From assembly GCF_029955155.1 (NCBI RefSeq), contig NZ_JAPNOZ010000010.1, positions 768,385 through 832,384 of the forward strand: DNA of 64,000 nucleotides. The letters are read 5' to 3'. The notes beneath the pieces were generated by a model. It did not search any database. It was not told the origin of the DNA and was given only the letters and a program-made list of their open reading frames with translations. The position numbers and the translations under genes are program-made. This document shows, piece by piece, positions 53,399 to 61,794 of the stretch. Position 1 is the first letter of the stretch; every line of letters begins with the position of its first letter. The stretch is from Psychrobacillus sp. NEAU-3TGS (GTDB lineage Bacteria > Bacillota > Bacilli > Bacillales_A > Planococcaceae).

Positions 53399-54373
53399 TT
53401 ACTTCGTTTTACTTAAGCGTCCTAATAAGAAAGCACTTGCACCAAGCCCTATCAATGTATTCGTCTTTTTATTGAATACTTGCTTAACAACAAGGTTTAG
53501 GTTTTGAGGGCGCTCCGCAAGTCTTCGCATAAAATAGCCATACCAATCGCCGCCAAATGGCACATATGTACAGAAGTTGTAACCTTCATTAGCAAGTTTA
53601 AGCTGTAGTTCGTTTCTAAATCCATATAGCATTTGGAACTCGAATTTGTCCTTCGATATATTATGTTCATCTACAAACTTCTTTACATGATTAATGACAT
53701 GATGATCATGCGTGGCAATCGATGTAAACTTACCGTTCAACAAATGATATTCAATAAGTTTTATATAATTTTTGTCGATTTCATCTTTTTCTTGATACGC
53801 CAAATTTGCTGGCTCTTTGTAAGCACCTTTAACAATTCTCGTACGATGATTGATATATTTTTTTAAATTCTCATCCGCTTCATAGAAGTAAGCCTGAATA
53901 ACAGTTCCAACATTTTTATAGTCTTTTGAAAGCTCGTCCAAGAGATCAAATGTTGGCTGCAAATGACCATAGTCTTCTGTATCAAAGTTAATGAATATAC
54001 TGTATTCATTCGCCTTGGTAACGATGTCTTTTAAATTATGTAAGCAAAAATCGTATTCGATGTCCAAACCAAGCTGTGTGGGTTTCAAGGAGATATGCGC
54101 ATTCAACGCATTTTCATGAATCGCTTCGATTACCGCTAATATTTGTCTTTTCGCCTCAAGTGCCTCTTGTTTTTCGAAAACAAATTCGCCAAGATTGTCG
54201 ATTGTTGCAGCAATGCCTTTAGCATTCAATTTCTTAACACTTTCAACCATTTCTTCAACACTCGTTCCAGCGACGACGGACTGGGCACCTAATTTGAGGC
54301 CCCATTTTTTTGCGGCACTATTTAATACTTTATTTTGTGATAAGGAAATGAAAAAGTCTTTCGTTAATCCCAT
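53399..54373 (-). CDS. Proline dehydrogenase
   Basis: The start is ATG 54373, fixed by TTGGAGG upstream; the frame reaches 54409 without a ribosome site. The 324-residue monofunctional ProDH barrel has FINFDTEDYGHLQPTFDLL (about 140), RIVKGAYKEPANLAY (about 190), SIATHDHHVI, FQMLYGFRNE and YVPFGGDWYGYFMRRLAERPQN (about 275-296), which carry the FAD and proline contacts. It oxidises proline to pyrroline-5-carboxylate, feeding the quinone pool. It is the second gene of the sigma-54 operon. No P5C dehydrogenase gene is in the window. Confidence 0.93.
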   Translation of the reverse strand: MGLTKDFFISLSQNKVLNSAAKKWGLKLGAQSVVAGTSVEEMVESVKKLNAKGIAATIDNLGEFVFEKQEALEAKRQILAVIEAIHENALNAHISLKPTQLGLDIEYDFCLHNLKDIVTKANEYSIFINFDTEDYGHLQPTFDLLDELSKDYKNVGTVIQAYFYEADENLKKYINHRTRIVKGAYKEPANLAYQEKDEIDKNYIKLIEYHLLNGKFTSIATHDHHVINHVKKFVDEHNISKDKFEFQMLYGFRNELQLKLANEGYNFCTYVPFGGDWYGYFMRRLAERPQNLNLVVKQVFNKKTNTLIGLGASAFLLGRLSKTK

Positions 54374-54409
54374 TATAAATACCTCCAATTTTTTATAAAG
54401 ATTGTCCAA

Positions 54410-55392
54410 TTATTTTAATAGAAACCCCTCAATATACGGGTCTGTTTCATCTAAGGAAAATTGATGAACTCCTGTCATCCAAGCAGATCCCGTAATTTTA
54501 GGGATAATAGCACTTAGATTTTGAACCTCTGTAAAATCAACAATTTCGCCTTTAAATCTTGATCCAATGATACTGTCTTGGATAATTTCTTCCCCTTTTT
54601 CGAGATCTAATGTTGCAAGCTTTGCGCATGTCCCTGTTCCACAAGGTGACCGATCGATTTGTCCGTCTCCAAAAACTACCGTATTTTTATAATGATTCTT
54701 GCCTAATTCCAAACTAAACTCAACAAGGTCAATAGTGTTAATCTGTGGAATTTCAGGATGTTGGATTTCTATTTGTTCATTTGCTGCTTTTCGAATGGCC
54801 ATTCCTATTTCCGCTATTTTGTCTTGCACTTCAATATCAAGATCAAAATCAAATTGCGTCACATCGACAATTGCAAAAAAACTACCGCCAAATGCAATAT
54901 CTATCTTCACAGTTCCTACTTTATCGACTAAAACACTAACATTCTTTTTCAATAAAAATATGGTACGTTAATAAATGAAACTTCTTGTACCTTGTCATTT
55001 TCATACGCAACATGACACTCAACAATTCCAGATGGCGTATCCAACAACACTTTTTCCTTTTTATCAATAAAGTTTCTGTCAATCGCAATCGTTATAGCAG
55101 CAATCGTTCCGTGCCCACACATATTCAAATAGCCACCACTATCCATAAATAACACTCCAAGATCACTTTCCTGATTGCAAGGTTCTGTCAAAATAGCGCC
55201 GAACATATTCAAATGTCCTCTTGGTTCGTGCATAAGTAACTTTCTTATATGATCCATTTCAGTTTGCATATAATTTTTCTTCTGCATCATCGTTTCGCCT
55301 TGAATCTCAGGAATCCCCTCAACTACAATTCTAGCCGCTTCCCCCATTGTATGTGCATCAATCGTTTGAATAATATTTCCTAACTTCACCAT
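54410..55392 (-). pseudogene. Proline racemase/4-hydroxyproline epimerase, interrupted by a one-base frameshift
   Basis: The N-terminal half (start ATG 55392, GGGAGG upstream) ends at 54949. The C-terminal half reads on in another frame to 54410. The break is at a plus-strand A5 tract (54954-54958); one more base would give NVPYFLLKKNVSV and a full product of about 327 residues. Both catalytic cysteines are present, NMCGHGT and RSPCGTGTC. A Cys/Cys pair is expected for racemase/epimerase rather than for 3-hydroxyproline dehydratase (Thr at the second place). The halves overlap as TTGA, so coupled translation of two chains is a remote alternative. First gene downstream of the sigma-54 promoter. 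Confidence 0.85.
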
Positions 55393-55443
55393 AAATGTAA
55401 CGATACCTCCCAAATGCTTAATTATCTGTTCGCAATATCATAT

Positions 55444-55459
55444 TGCAAGAAGCGTGCCA
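55444..55459 (-). promoter_or_regulatory. Sigma-54 (-24/-12) promoter
   Basis: On the minus strand TGGCAC-GCTTC-TTGCA is an exact match: GG at 55458-55457 and GC at 55446-55445 with ten bases between. It points to the proline racemase gene, with a start site near 55432 and a leader of about 40 nt. Confidence 0.93.
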
Positions 55460-55532
55460 ACTTTTATAAAGCCGGTTATTCTGGCATTGCAATCATTTTC
55501 GTCATTATTTATAATGATAAGTGTTCAGAAAG

Positions 55533-55548
55533 TTTACATTAGTGTAAA
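55533..55548. promoter_or_regulatory. Candidate enhancer (UAS) for the sigma-54 activator
   Basis: TTTACA-TTAG-TGTAAA is a perfect palindrome about 75-90 bp upstream of the -24 element, at a typical enhancer distance and close to the activator's own start, where it could also serve autoregulation. A second symmetric site, GCCGG-TTATT-CTGGC, is at 55471-55485. Confidence 0.5.
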
Positions 55549-55587
55549 GAAAGAGTAAAATCATATTTTTTATAAGAGGTGTACGGA

Positions 55588-56967
55588 ATGAATCGTACTT
55601 CATTAGAACATGCACTCCATTATTTGAATACGTTAATTGAAACGAGTTCTGATGCCATTATCATTATTAATGTATTAGGAGTAGTGGAATATTGGAGCAC
55701 AAAAGCCGAAGAAATGTATGGGATTCCTGTGGAACGAATCCAAAATAAGAAAATTAGTACGTTTTTCAAAAAGGAAGATTTAAAATTATTGGAGATTCTG
55801 AAAACACAAAAACCTGTTTTTAACGTTTACCATCAGCCAAGGCCTGACAAACATGTACTCATTAGTTCCTCTCCTATCTTTGACGATGGTGGGACGTTAA
55901 TCGGAGCCATTTCAATCGATCAAGATATTACCAATATCGTAAAGTTAAATGAGAAACTATCCTTAACGACTACTGAATTACAGAAAGTAAAACAACAATT
56001 TAATCTACAAGAACAAATTGGACCTTTAGGTGAAATAAAAGGCGGTAGCACAGTGATACAAACTACGAAAGACTTGGTTCTTAAAGTAGCGAAGACGGAT
56101 GCAACGGTTTTAATTCAAGGGGAAAGTGGCGTAGGGAAAGAACTGTTTGCTCAAGGTGTACATGAAGCAAGCTTGAGAAAGGACCAACCTTTTATACCGA
56201 TTAACTGTGGGGCAATTCCCGAGGCTCTTTTTGAAAGCGAGTTCTTTGGCTACGAAAAAGGATCTTTTACCGGTGCTAACAAAGACGGAAAAGCAGGAAA
56301 AGTAGAAATGGCAGATGGTGGGACTTTATTTCTAGATGAAATTGGTATGTTACCGCTTGATATGCAAGTAAAACTATTAAGGGTGCTACAAGAAAGAGAA
56401 GTGATACGCATAGGTGGCAATGTTTCAAAAAAAGTGGATATTAGGATTGTTGCAGCCACAAATAGTGATTTGGAAGAGATGATCAAAAATGGCCAATTTC
56501 GAGAGGATTTATATTACCGGATCAACGTCGTCACTTTAAAAGTGCCATCCCTCCGTAAACGAATTGAAGACATTCCGATCTTGGTCAATGGTTTTGCACA
56601 AGAATACTCTGCCAAATACCAAAAAGAGGTGCCTACTCTTTTGGATAGCGCAATGGAAATGTTCACAAACTATGACTGGCCTGGAAATATTCGTGAGTTA
56701 AGAAACATCGTAGAGCGAATGATTATATTTATCGATCATTCAACGATTACTGCCGAAGATATCGCAAGCATATTCCCTTCTTATACTAATAATACCGTAG
56801 ACAAAGAGGGGTTAGAACACGAAAAAGCGCGCTTGGAAAAAGATCGAATTCAAGAAGCTCTAGCAGTGACTTATGGAAATAAAAGTGCAGCTGCAAAGAA
56901 ATTAGGAATCTCTAGGGTAAGTCTTTATAATAAAATTAAAAAATATGGTATTTTTGATTATGTCTAA
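55588..56967 (+). CDS. PAS/sigma-54 interaction/Fis regulator of proline use
   Basis: The start is ATG 55588, 6 nt after AGAGGTG. 459 residues: an N-terminal PAS domain (about 8-125), a short coiled linker, the AAA+ domain (about 145-370) and a Fis-type HTH (about 415-455, KSAAAKKLGISRVSLYNKIKK). AAA+ motifs: Walker A GESGVGKE, the sigma-54 contact loop EKGSFTGA (Ser instead of the common Ala), Walker B GGTLFLDEIG and DLYYRINV. Being divergent from the racemase operon and next to a perfect sigma-54 promoter, it is the expected activator. The PAS domain would sense proline or hydroxyproline, or redox state. Confidence 0.95.
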   Translation: MNRTSLEHALHYLNTLIETSSDAIIIINVLGVVEYWSTKAEEMYGIPVERIQNKKISTFFKKEDLKLLEILKTQKPVFNVYHQPRPDKHVLISSSPIFDDGGTLIGAISIDQDITNIVKLNEKLSLTTTELQKVKQQFNLQEQIGPLGEIKGGSTVIQTTKDLVLKVAKTDATVLIQGESGVGKELFAQGVHEASLRKDQPFIPINCGAIPEALFESEFFGYEKGSFTGANKDGKAGKVEMADGGTLFLDEIGMLPLDMQVKLLRVLQEREVIRIGGNVSKKVDIRIVAATNSDLEEMIKNGQFREDLYYRINVVTLKVPSLRKRIEDIPILVNGFAQEYSAKYQKEVPTLLDSAMEMFTNYDWPGNIRELRNIVERMIIFIDHSTITAEDIASIFPSYTNNTVDKEGLEHEKARLEKDRIQEALAVTYGNKSAAAKKLGISRVSLYNKIKKYGIFDYV

Positions 56968-56992
56968 ATTATGATTGTTTCCTTCGCGATTA

Positions 56993-57034
56993 AAAACGCA
57001 AGAAGAAAAGTAGTTTACTTTTCTTCTTGCGTTT
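56993..57034. terminator. Bidirectional terminator, regulator/sortase
   Basis: AAACGCAAGAAGAAAAGTA pairs with TACTTTTCTTCTTGCGTTT, with A and T tracts on the two strands. Confidence 0.9.
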
Positions 57035-57048
57035 AGTTGTTTAGTAGA

Positions 57049-57660
57049 TCAATCGTAAATTTGCTTAGCTTGAACGACAAGCCTAAACTGATTGGATCGT
57101 TCTGGATAACATGTAACTAAGGACAAAAGCGTAATGCCTTTCTGCCTTTTTAGAATATCCACATTTTCTGGCTTGACGATCACTATATTGAATATCTCAT
57201 ACCGCAGAATCTCCGTTATTGTTTCCAATTCAAATTGGTCGCCAATTTGAAGTTCGTTCAATCTGTTGAAAAACTGGCCAAATACATGGGATTGATGCCC
57301 TGCAATTGCAGAAGTGCCATTTAATGTCCCGGGTTCATCAAGTCTATCAATGGTTCCCAGTGCTTTATTCAATTTTTCTGGAGCCGCTCCTCTTACAATA
57401 GGCGCTTGCAAGTCGATAGAATCGATTGTTAAAATGCCCATTGCATCATCTGCTCTCTCCATTGATAGAGTAGATTCATCTTCATCTTTAGTAGGTTGAC
57501 TACCTTTCGATTCACTAGTAGCTGCCTCTGTTTTTATGCTAGCAAAGGATTCTACTAATTGTTCTTGATGTTGTTTGTTTTTTAACATTCCATGACCAAC
57601 AATTATTAACATGGAAATAGCTATCAAAATCAATAAATTTCCGATGTGTTTTTTCATCAT
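57049..57660 (-). CDS. Class D-like sortase
   Basis: 203 residues: an N-terminal membrane anchor (about 5-24), a polar spacer, and the sortase barrel with GILTIDSIDLQAPIVRG, the catalytic His in AIAGHQSHVFGQ (about 117), the Cys in LLSLVTCYPE (about 182) and the Arg in QFRLVVQA (about 195). It cleaves an LPxTx signal and joins proteins to the cell wall. It is last in line after two secreted-protein genes, the first of which downstream carries LPKTG, so it is their dedicated sortase. GGGGG lies before the first of two ATG codons. Confidence 0.92.
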   Translation of the reverse strand: MMKKHIGNLLILIAISMLIIVGHGMLKNKQHQEQLVESFASIKTEAATSESKGSQPTKDEDESTLSMERADDAMGILTIDSIDLQAPIVRGAAPEKLNKALGTIDRLDEPGTLNGTSAIAGHQSHVFGQFFNRLNELQIGDQFELETITEILRYEIFNIVIVKPENVDILKRQKGITLLSLVTCYPERSNQFRLVVQAKQIYD

Positions 57661-57675
57661 AGTATGCCCCCTCTT

Positions 57676-60123
57676 CTACGCGAATTTACGAATTGTTAAT
57701 CCACCAATAAGAAGACTCAAAGCCAATAACATCAGTAGCATACCGTCAAAAAAACCACCTGTTTTTGGAAGCATGGAACCATCTTGCATTTCATTTCCAT
57801 TAAAAGAGATATCATTCAGATTACCAAACATACTTGCATCGTCTTGGTCTTCCTCATTGTTTGTAGCAATTTCAATTTCACCTATGCCATTTTCTACTTT
57901 CTCTTCTGGGCTTGTGTTCATATTTGCATTTGGATCTGTAATCGCAGCTGTTTCTGAGTCGGTTTCAGTTTCAGTATCTGCATTTGTGTTTTCATTCATG
58001 TTCTCACTTTCACCCGCATCTGCATAAACTTCCTCAATGCCCTCATCCACTATTGCCGGTATTTCATTTTCCATAGCTGTTTCCCCTGTATTTCCTCCAA
58101 CTTCTTCAGGAGAGTTCTCAACTGATTCATTGGGATTATTCGGAATGATAGTAGGATCAGCAGCTACCAATTCTTCTCTTCCAAGAATTTGTACAGTTGT
58201 ATTTTCTAATAAATCATTATCTATTCCTAGAGACAGACCGTGATTTATTTGGGAAGAACCATCGCTATTTGTGTACTGATCATCTGTCAACACATCGACT
58301 GTTAATTGATCCAATGGATCAGATAATACATCTAACTGTAAAACGCCTCTATTACTATATCGTTTGTTAATGCCGTTCATTTCATGACGATCCAATATTC
58401 CTACATGCATTTGATCCGTTAGTGGAAATTGATCACTCACTATTTCCACTACCCCACTATCAGACATTTCCATGTCATTATCACTAGCGGTTCTTGATAA
58501 CAATACATCTGCAGATAGATCGCCTAGTAAACCATCTGTTGTTTCAAGAGATAAAGCTGATGAGCTGTTTTGCTCTAGTTCCCCTTCCATCGAATCACTT
58601 ATAGGTAAGACATTTAGTTCCAAATCATTCAGTAAGGAACTTGAGTTCTCATCTTCAATTTCTACATGGAGAAGGCTTGAACTGTCTGCATAGCCTTCAT
58701 TAGAAGTAGATGTTTGATTTTCTAATATTCCTATATGAACATCTTCAAGAACTGGTACATTTGTAAGTTTCAAATGCACGCCTTTTTCCATACGGCTTGT
58801 TTCTTCTAATCTACCTTCATTTATCATTTGCGTTTTATCTGCAAGCACATCTAATTCTATCTTGTCAGCAATTACACTTGATCCCAGTTCTGCATCTACC
58901 ACTGCATCTTCACTTGAATAAGTTGTTTCTGTTATAGTTTCTTCTTGTCCTAGTATTTCGATCGCTATATCATCCGCTACCACCAAGTCCTCTGCCATGA
59001 TATCAGCTAACGCACTTTCGTTGGAATAAGCAGTATTTGTCCAAGTTTCTTCTTGTCCTAGTACTTCAATCTCTACGTCATCCGTTACTACCAAGTCGTC
59101 TGCCATGATATCAGCTAACGCACTTTCATTGGAATAACCAGCTTTTGTCCAAGTTTCTTCTTGTCCTAGTACTTCGATCTCTACGTCATCCGCTACCACC
59201 AAGTCGTCCGCCATGATATCAGCTAACGCACTTTCGTTGGAATAAGCAGTATTTGTCCAAGATTCTTCTTGTCCTAGTACTTCAATCTCTACGTCATCCG
59301 CTACTTTCAAGTCGTCTGCCATAATATCAGCTAACGCACTTTCGTTGGAATAAGCAGTGCTTGTTAAAGCTTCTTCTTGTTCGAGTACTTCAATCCCTAC
59401 ATCATCCGTTACTACCAGGTCTTCTGCCGTGATGTCGGCTAAAGCATTTTCGTTGGAATATGCAATGCTTGTTAAAGTTTCTTCTTGTTTGAGTACTTCA
59501 ATTTCAACATCGTCCGCTACCACCAAGTCCTCTGCCGTTATATCAGCTAAAGCACTTTCGTTGGAATAAGCAGTGCTTGTTAAGGCTTCTTCTTGTTCGA
59601 GTACTTCAATCCCCATATCATCCGCTACTACCAAGTCCTCTGCCATGATATCGGCTAAAGTACTTTCGTTGGAATATGCAGCTTTTGTTAAAGTTTCTTC
59701 TTGTTCGAGTACTTCAATATCTAAATCGTCCGCAACTACCAGATCTTCTGTTTTAATATCTACTACCGCTTTTTCACTTGATGCACTTGATTCAGTGTGC
59801 GAAAGTACATCGACTTCCATATCACCAATTTCCTCATCTGCAAGGGTTAAATTTACGAGTTTTTCCTCTTCATTACCTTCGTTGCTACTATTTTGTCCGT
59901 CATTTGCATTCGGAATCTCTACGTCGATATTGTCAATTCCAAGTAAATCATTTACTTCTACATCCAAAATAGTTGCTTTCTCTGGGGTATCGTTCAATAC
60001 ATCTACCTCAATTTGTAAGGGAGAGTTAGAATCATTTTCCGCTGCTGCCAAAGACGGGGTTAGTAATATCAACATCAAAAAACTGAGTACAGTCCAAGTA
60101 AAATGTAAGCTAATAGTTTTCAT
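57676..60123 (-). CDS. LPXTG cell-wall-anchored repeat protein
   Basis: 815 residues. It has a signal peptide (about 1-28, ending LAAA), then an acidic, cysteine-free body. Residues about 127-414 hold eight 36-residue repeats whose core is DLVVADDVEIEVLGQEE...YSNESALADIMA. Looser copies ending in a VDVL, IGIL or LNVL word spread over the rest to about 640. An acidic Asn/Glu/Thr-rich stalk (about 650-775) leads to the sorting signal LPKTG, a hydrophobic span and RKFA. It is to be fixed to peptidoglycan by the sortase 15 bp downstream. AAAGGAGAG precedes the ATG. No adhesin family is recognised. Confidence 0.9.
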   Translation of the reverse strand: MKTISLHFTWTVLSFLMLILLTPSLAAAENDSNSPLQIEVDVLNDTPEKATILDVEVNDLLGIDNIDVEIPNANDGQNSSNEGNEEEKLVNLTLADEEIGDMEVDVLSHTESSASSEKAVVDIKTEDLVVADDLDIEVLEQEETLTKAAYSNESTLADIMAEDLVVADDMGIEVLEQEEALTSTAYSNESALADITAEDLVVADDVEIEVLKQEETLTSIAYSNENALADITAEDLVVTDDVGIEVLEQEEALTSTAYSNESALADIMADDLKVADDVEIEVLGQEESWTNTAYSNESALADIMADDLVVADDVEIEVLGQEETWTKAGYSNESALADIMADDLVVTDDVEIEVLGQEETWTNTAYSNESALADIMAEDLVVADDIAIEILGQEETITETTYSSEDAVVDAELGSSVIADKIELDVLADKTQMINEGRLEETSRMEKGVHLKLTNVPVLEDVHIGILENQTSTSNEGYADSSSLLHVEIEDENSSSLLNDLELNVLPISDSMEGELEQNSSSALSLETTDGLLGDLSADVLLSRTASDNDMEMSDSGVVEIVSDQFPLTDQMHVGILDRHEMNGINKRYSNRGVLQLDVLSDPLDQLTVDVLTDDQYTNSDGSSQINHGLSLGIDNDLLENTTVQILGREELVAADPTIIPNNPNESVENSPEEVGGNTGETAMENEIPAIVDEGIEEVYADAGESENMNENTNADTETETDSETAAITDPNANMNTSPEEKVENGIGEIEIATNNEEDQDDASMFGNLNDISFNGNEMQDGSMLPKTGGFFDGMLLMLLALSLLIGGLTIRKFA
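58882..59745 (-). repeat. Eight 108-bp tandem repeats within the LPXTG gene
   Basis: Units encode 36 residues and begin at residues 127, 163, 199, 235, 271, 307, 343 and 379, with no change in length. Units 5-7 (the GQEE/S-W type) are most alike and look like the most recent duplications; units 1-4 have E/K-QEE and -LT-. Confidence 0.92.
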
Positions 60124-60153
60124 TATATTCTCTCCTTTTTATTTTGATTTTCA

Positions 60154-61228
60154 TCATGTATAAAAAGGAGTTACTTCTGGTGGTTTCCTAAGCGGAGTAT
60201 GAATCCACTGGATAATCGCATAATGGTTTTTGTGATACCATTTTTTACGCGTCAATTCCTTCATTAGCTCTTGCGAAGGCAATAGAGCAAATGGAGCATC
60301 TCCACTTTGTACTACTACGGAATTGGACGCAGAGCTTGGAGCACTTGTTGAAGTGTTTGAAATTGGTGTAACAATAACTTTTTTCTTTTGCTTAACAGGA
60401 ATAGAAGGTAAAACGATTGAGCTTTTGTTGAAAGATTTTTTTGTTTCTTTTTTTTCTGCTTTTCCCGTTAACTTTTTATCCTGCTTAATGTGTAAAATCT
60501 CAAACGATTCTTTTTCTACACTCGCTATAGTTTCTTCCACTGGCGACTGATTTTGTAGTGGAGATTCTTCTACAGCTGGAACTGAGACTGGCACGGATAC
60601 TGATTCTTCAGGAGCAGCAGTAGGAATGGCTGTATCAGTTTTAACTGGTTCTTCTACTTGCTTTTGCGGCCTTATATTTGTCGGTCTTTTTTTCTTCGAC
60701 TATTGGTAAATCTTTTTCATCGATTACAACTAGCGCTGTACTGGACACTTCCTCTACTGTCTCCTGTACTTTATTCGTTACCTTTTTTACACTACCGTTT
60801 ACCTCTGTCAAAATAGGGGTAACAATAGGAGTATCGGGAACAGTTTCTACTGTTTCATCTACTATATCCATCACATTTGAAACGACGGATTTAGTAGTCG
60901 AAGGTACTTCATTCACTACCTGTTCAACCGCTTCGCTTGTCTGTTCTTCGACTTCCTTTACTGTCTCAACCACAGGTTCAACAACTGTGAGTATCTCTTT
61001 CATTGGTTCCACGGCTGGGATTACCTCTTCCACTTTTTTAACTGGAAGTGTATTATCTAATGTCGAGTTTACCTCTTCTGTAACATTTTTTGTTTCTTCC
61101 ACTAATTTAGTAATCGATTCACCTAGTAGTCCCTTTCTTTCATGGTTCGTCTCTTCTCCATAAACCTGATAAGGAAATATGATGAATGCACTTATCCCTA
61201 ATAGAAACACAAACCAGCCTTTATTCAT
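60154..61228 (-). pseudogene. Secreted Val/Glu/Pro-rich protein of the sortase locus, interrupted by a one-base frameshift
   Basis: The start is ATG 61228 (AGGAGGTG upstream). There is a signal peptide (FVFLLGISAFIIFPYQVYG), then a long acidic Val/Glu/Thr/Pro-rich segment with EEVNSTLDN, VVEPVVETVKEVEE and similar words. The frame as given ends at 60641. At a T7 tract on the plus strand (60687-60693) removal of one base continues the protein through RPTNIRPQKQVEEPVKTD to a stop at 60154, giving about 357 residues and a basic aromatic tail (KKWYHKNHYAIIQW). No LPxTG motif is present. It is the first gene of the sortase locus; function unknown. Confidence 0.75.
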
Positions 61229-61383
61229 CTTTTCACCTCCTACCACACATCTATTGACTGATAATTCCGTGTACTTACTCTATTACCCACTTTGTAGTGG
61301 TGTAAATCATATTTTCAATGTTTGTTAGATTAATAGATGGGTAAACAATGACTATACGTTAATATGCGAAGGAGGAATGCACC

Positions 61384-61686
61384 ATGCAAAATATGTATGA
61401 ACACCAAACAGACGACATTGTACAAGAAACCGGAGATTATACATGTGAGGAAGGTATTACGAAAAAACTATATAAAGGAGATAAGTTCCCTTCCTGTCCA
61501 CAATCAGAAATAGCTACTAATTGGAAACACGCGGAAGGTCACGTTCATAAAACTGGAGAAGTAGTACCGGAATCCGGAAAGTATATTGATGCGAATGGAC
61601 ATGAAATGCCTTTAGTAAAAGGAGATGTTTTTTTAACTTCCCCAAAAACAGGAGAAGAAATAGAGTGGAGACATGCTGGGGAATAA
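61384..61686 (+). CDS. YjzC-like protein with two repeated modules
   Basis: 100 residues. Two modules of about 40 residues have the same plan: ETGDYTCEEGITKKLYKGDKFPSCP...WKHAE and ESGKYIDANGHEMPLVKGDVFLTSP...WRHAG. The plan (G-x-Y ... L-x-K-GD-x-F ... W) is that of the short Bacillus YjzC family, here doubled. Two cysteines in the first module are missing from the second. AGGAGG precedes the ATG. It is divergent from the sortase locus; function unknown. Confidence 0.75.
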   Translation: MQNMYEHQTDDIVQETGDYTCEEGITKKLYKGDKFPSCPQSEIATNWKHAEGHVHKTGEVVPESGKYIDANGHEMPLVKGDVFLTSPKTGEEIEWRHAGE

Positions 61687-61706
61687 CTTCTGTATGAAAA
61701 AATAAT

Positions 61707-61752
61707 ACCTCAATAAACTTAGTACAATTGTATTCGGTTTATTGAGGTTATT
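61707..61752. terminator. Bidirectional terminator, YjzC-like/flavoredoxin
   Basis: ACCTCAATAAAC (61707-61718) pairs with GTTTATTGAGGT (61737-61748), with AT-tracts on both sides. Confidence 0.85.
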
Positions 61753-61794
61753 TATTCTTGTATCCTTTTATGATTTCCCATTTCTTTTACTAGA

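Noticed and set aside
59573..60163. Ser-rich plus-strand frames opposite the LPXTG gene
   Set aside because: They mirror the acidic repeat codons in antisense and have no ribosome site or family.
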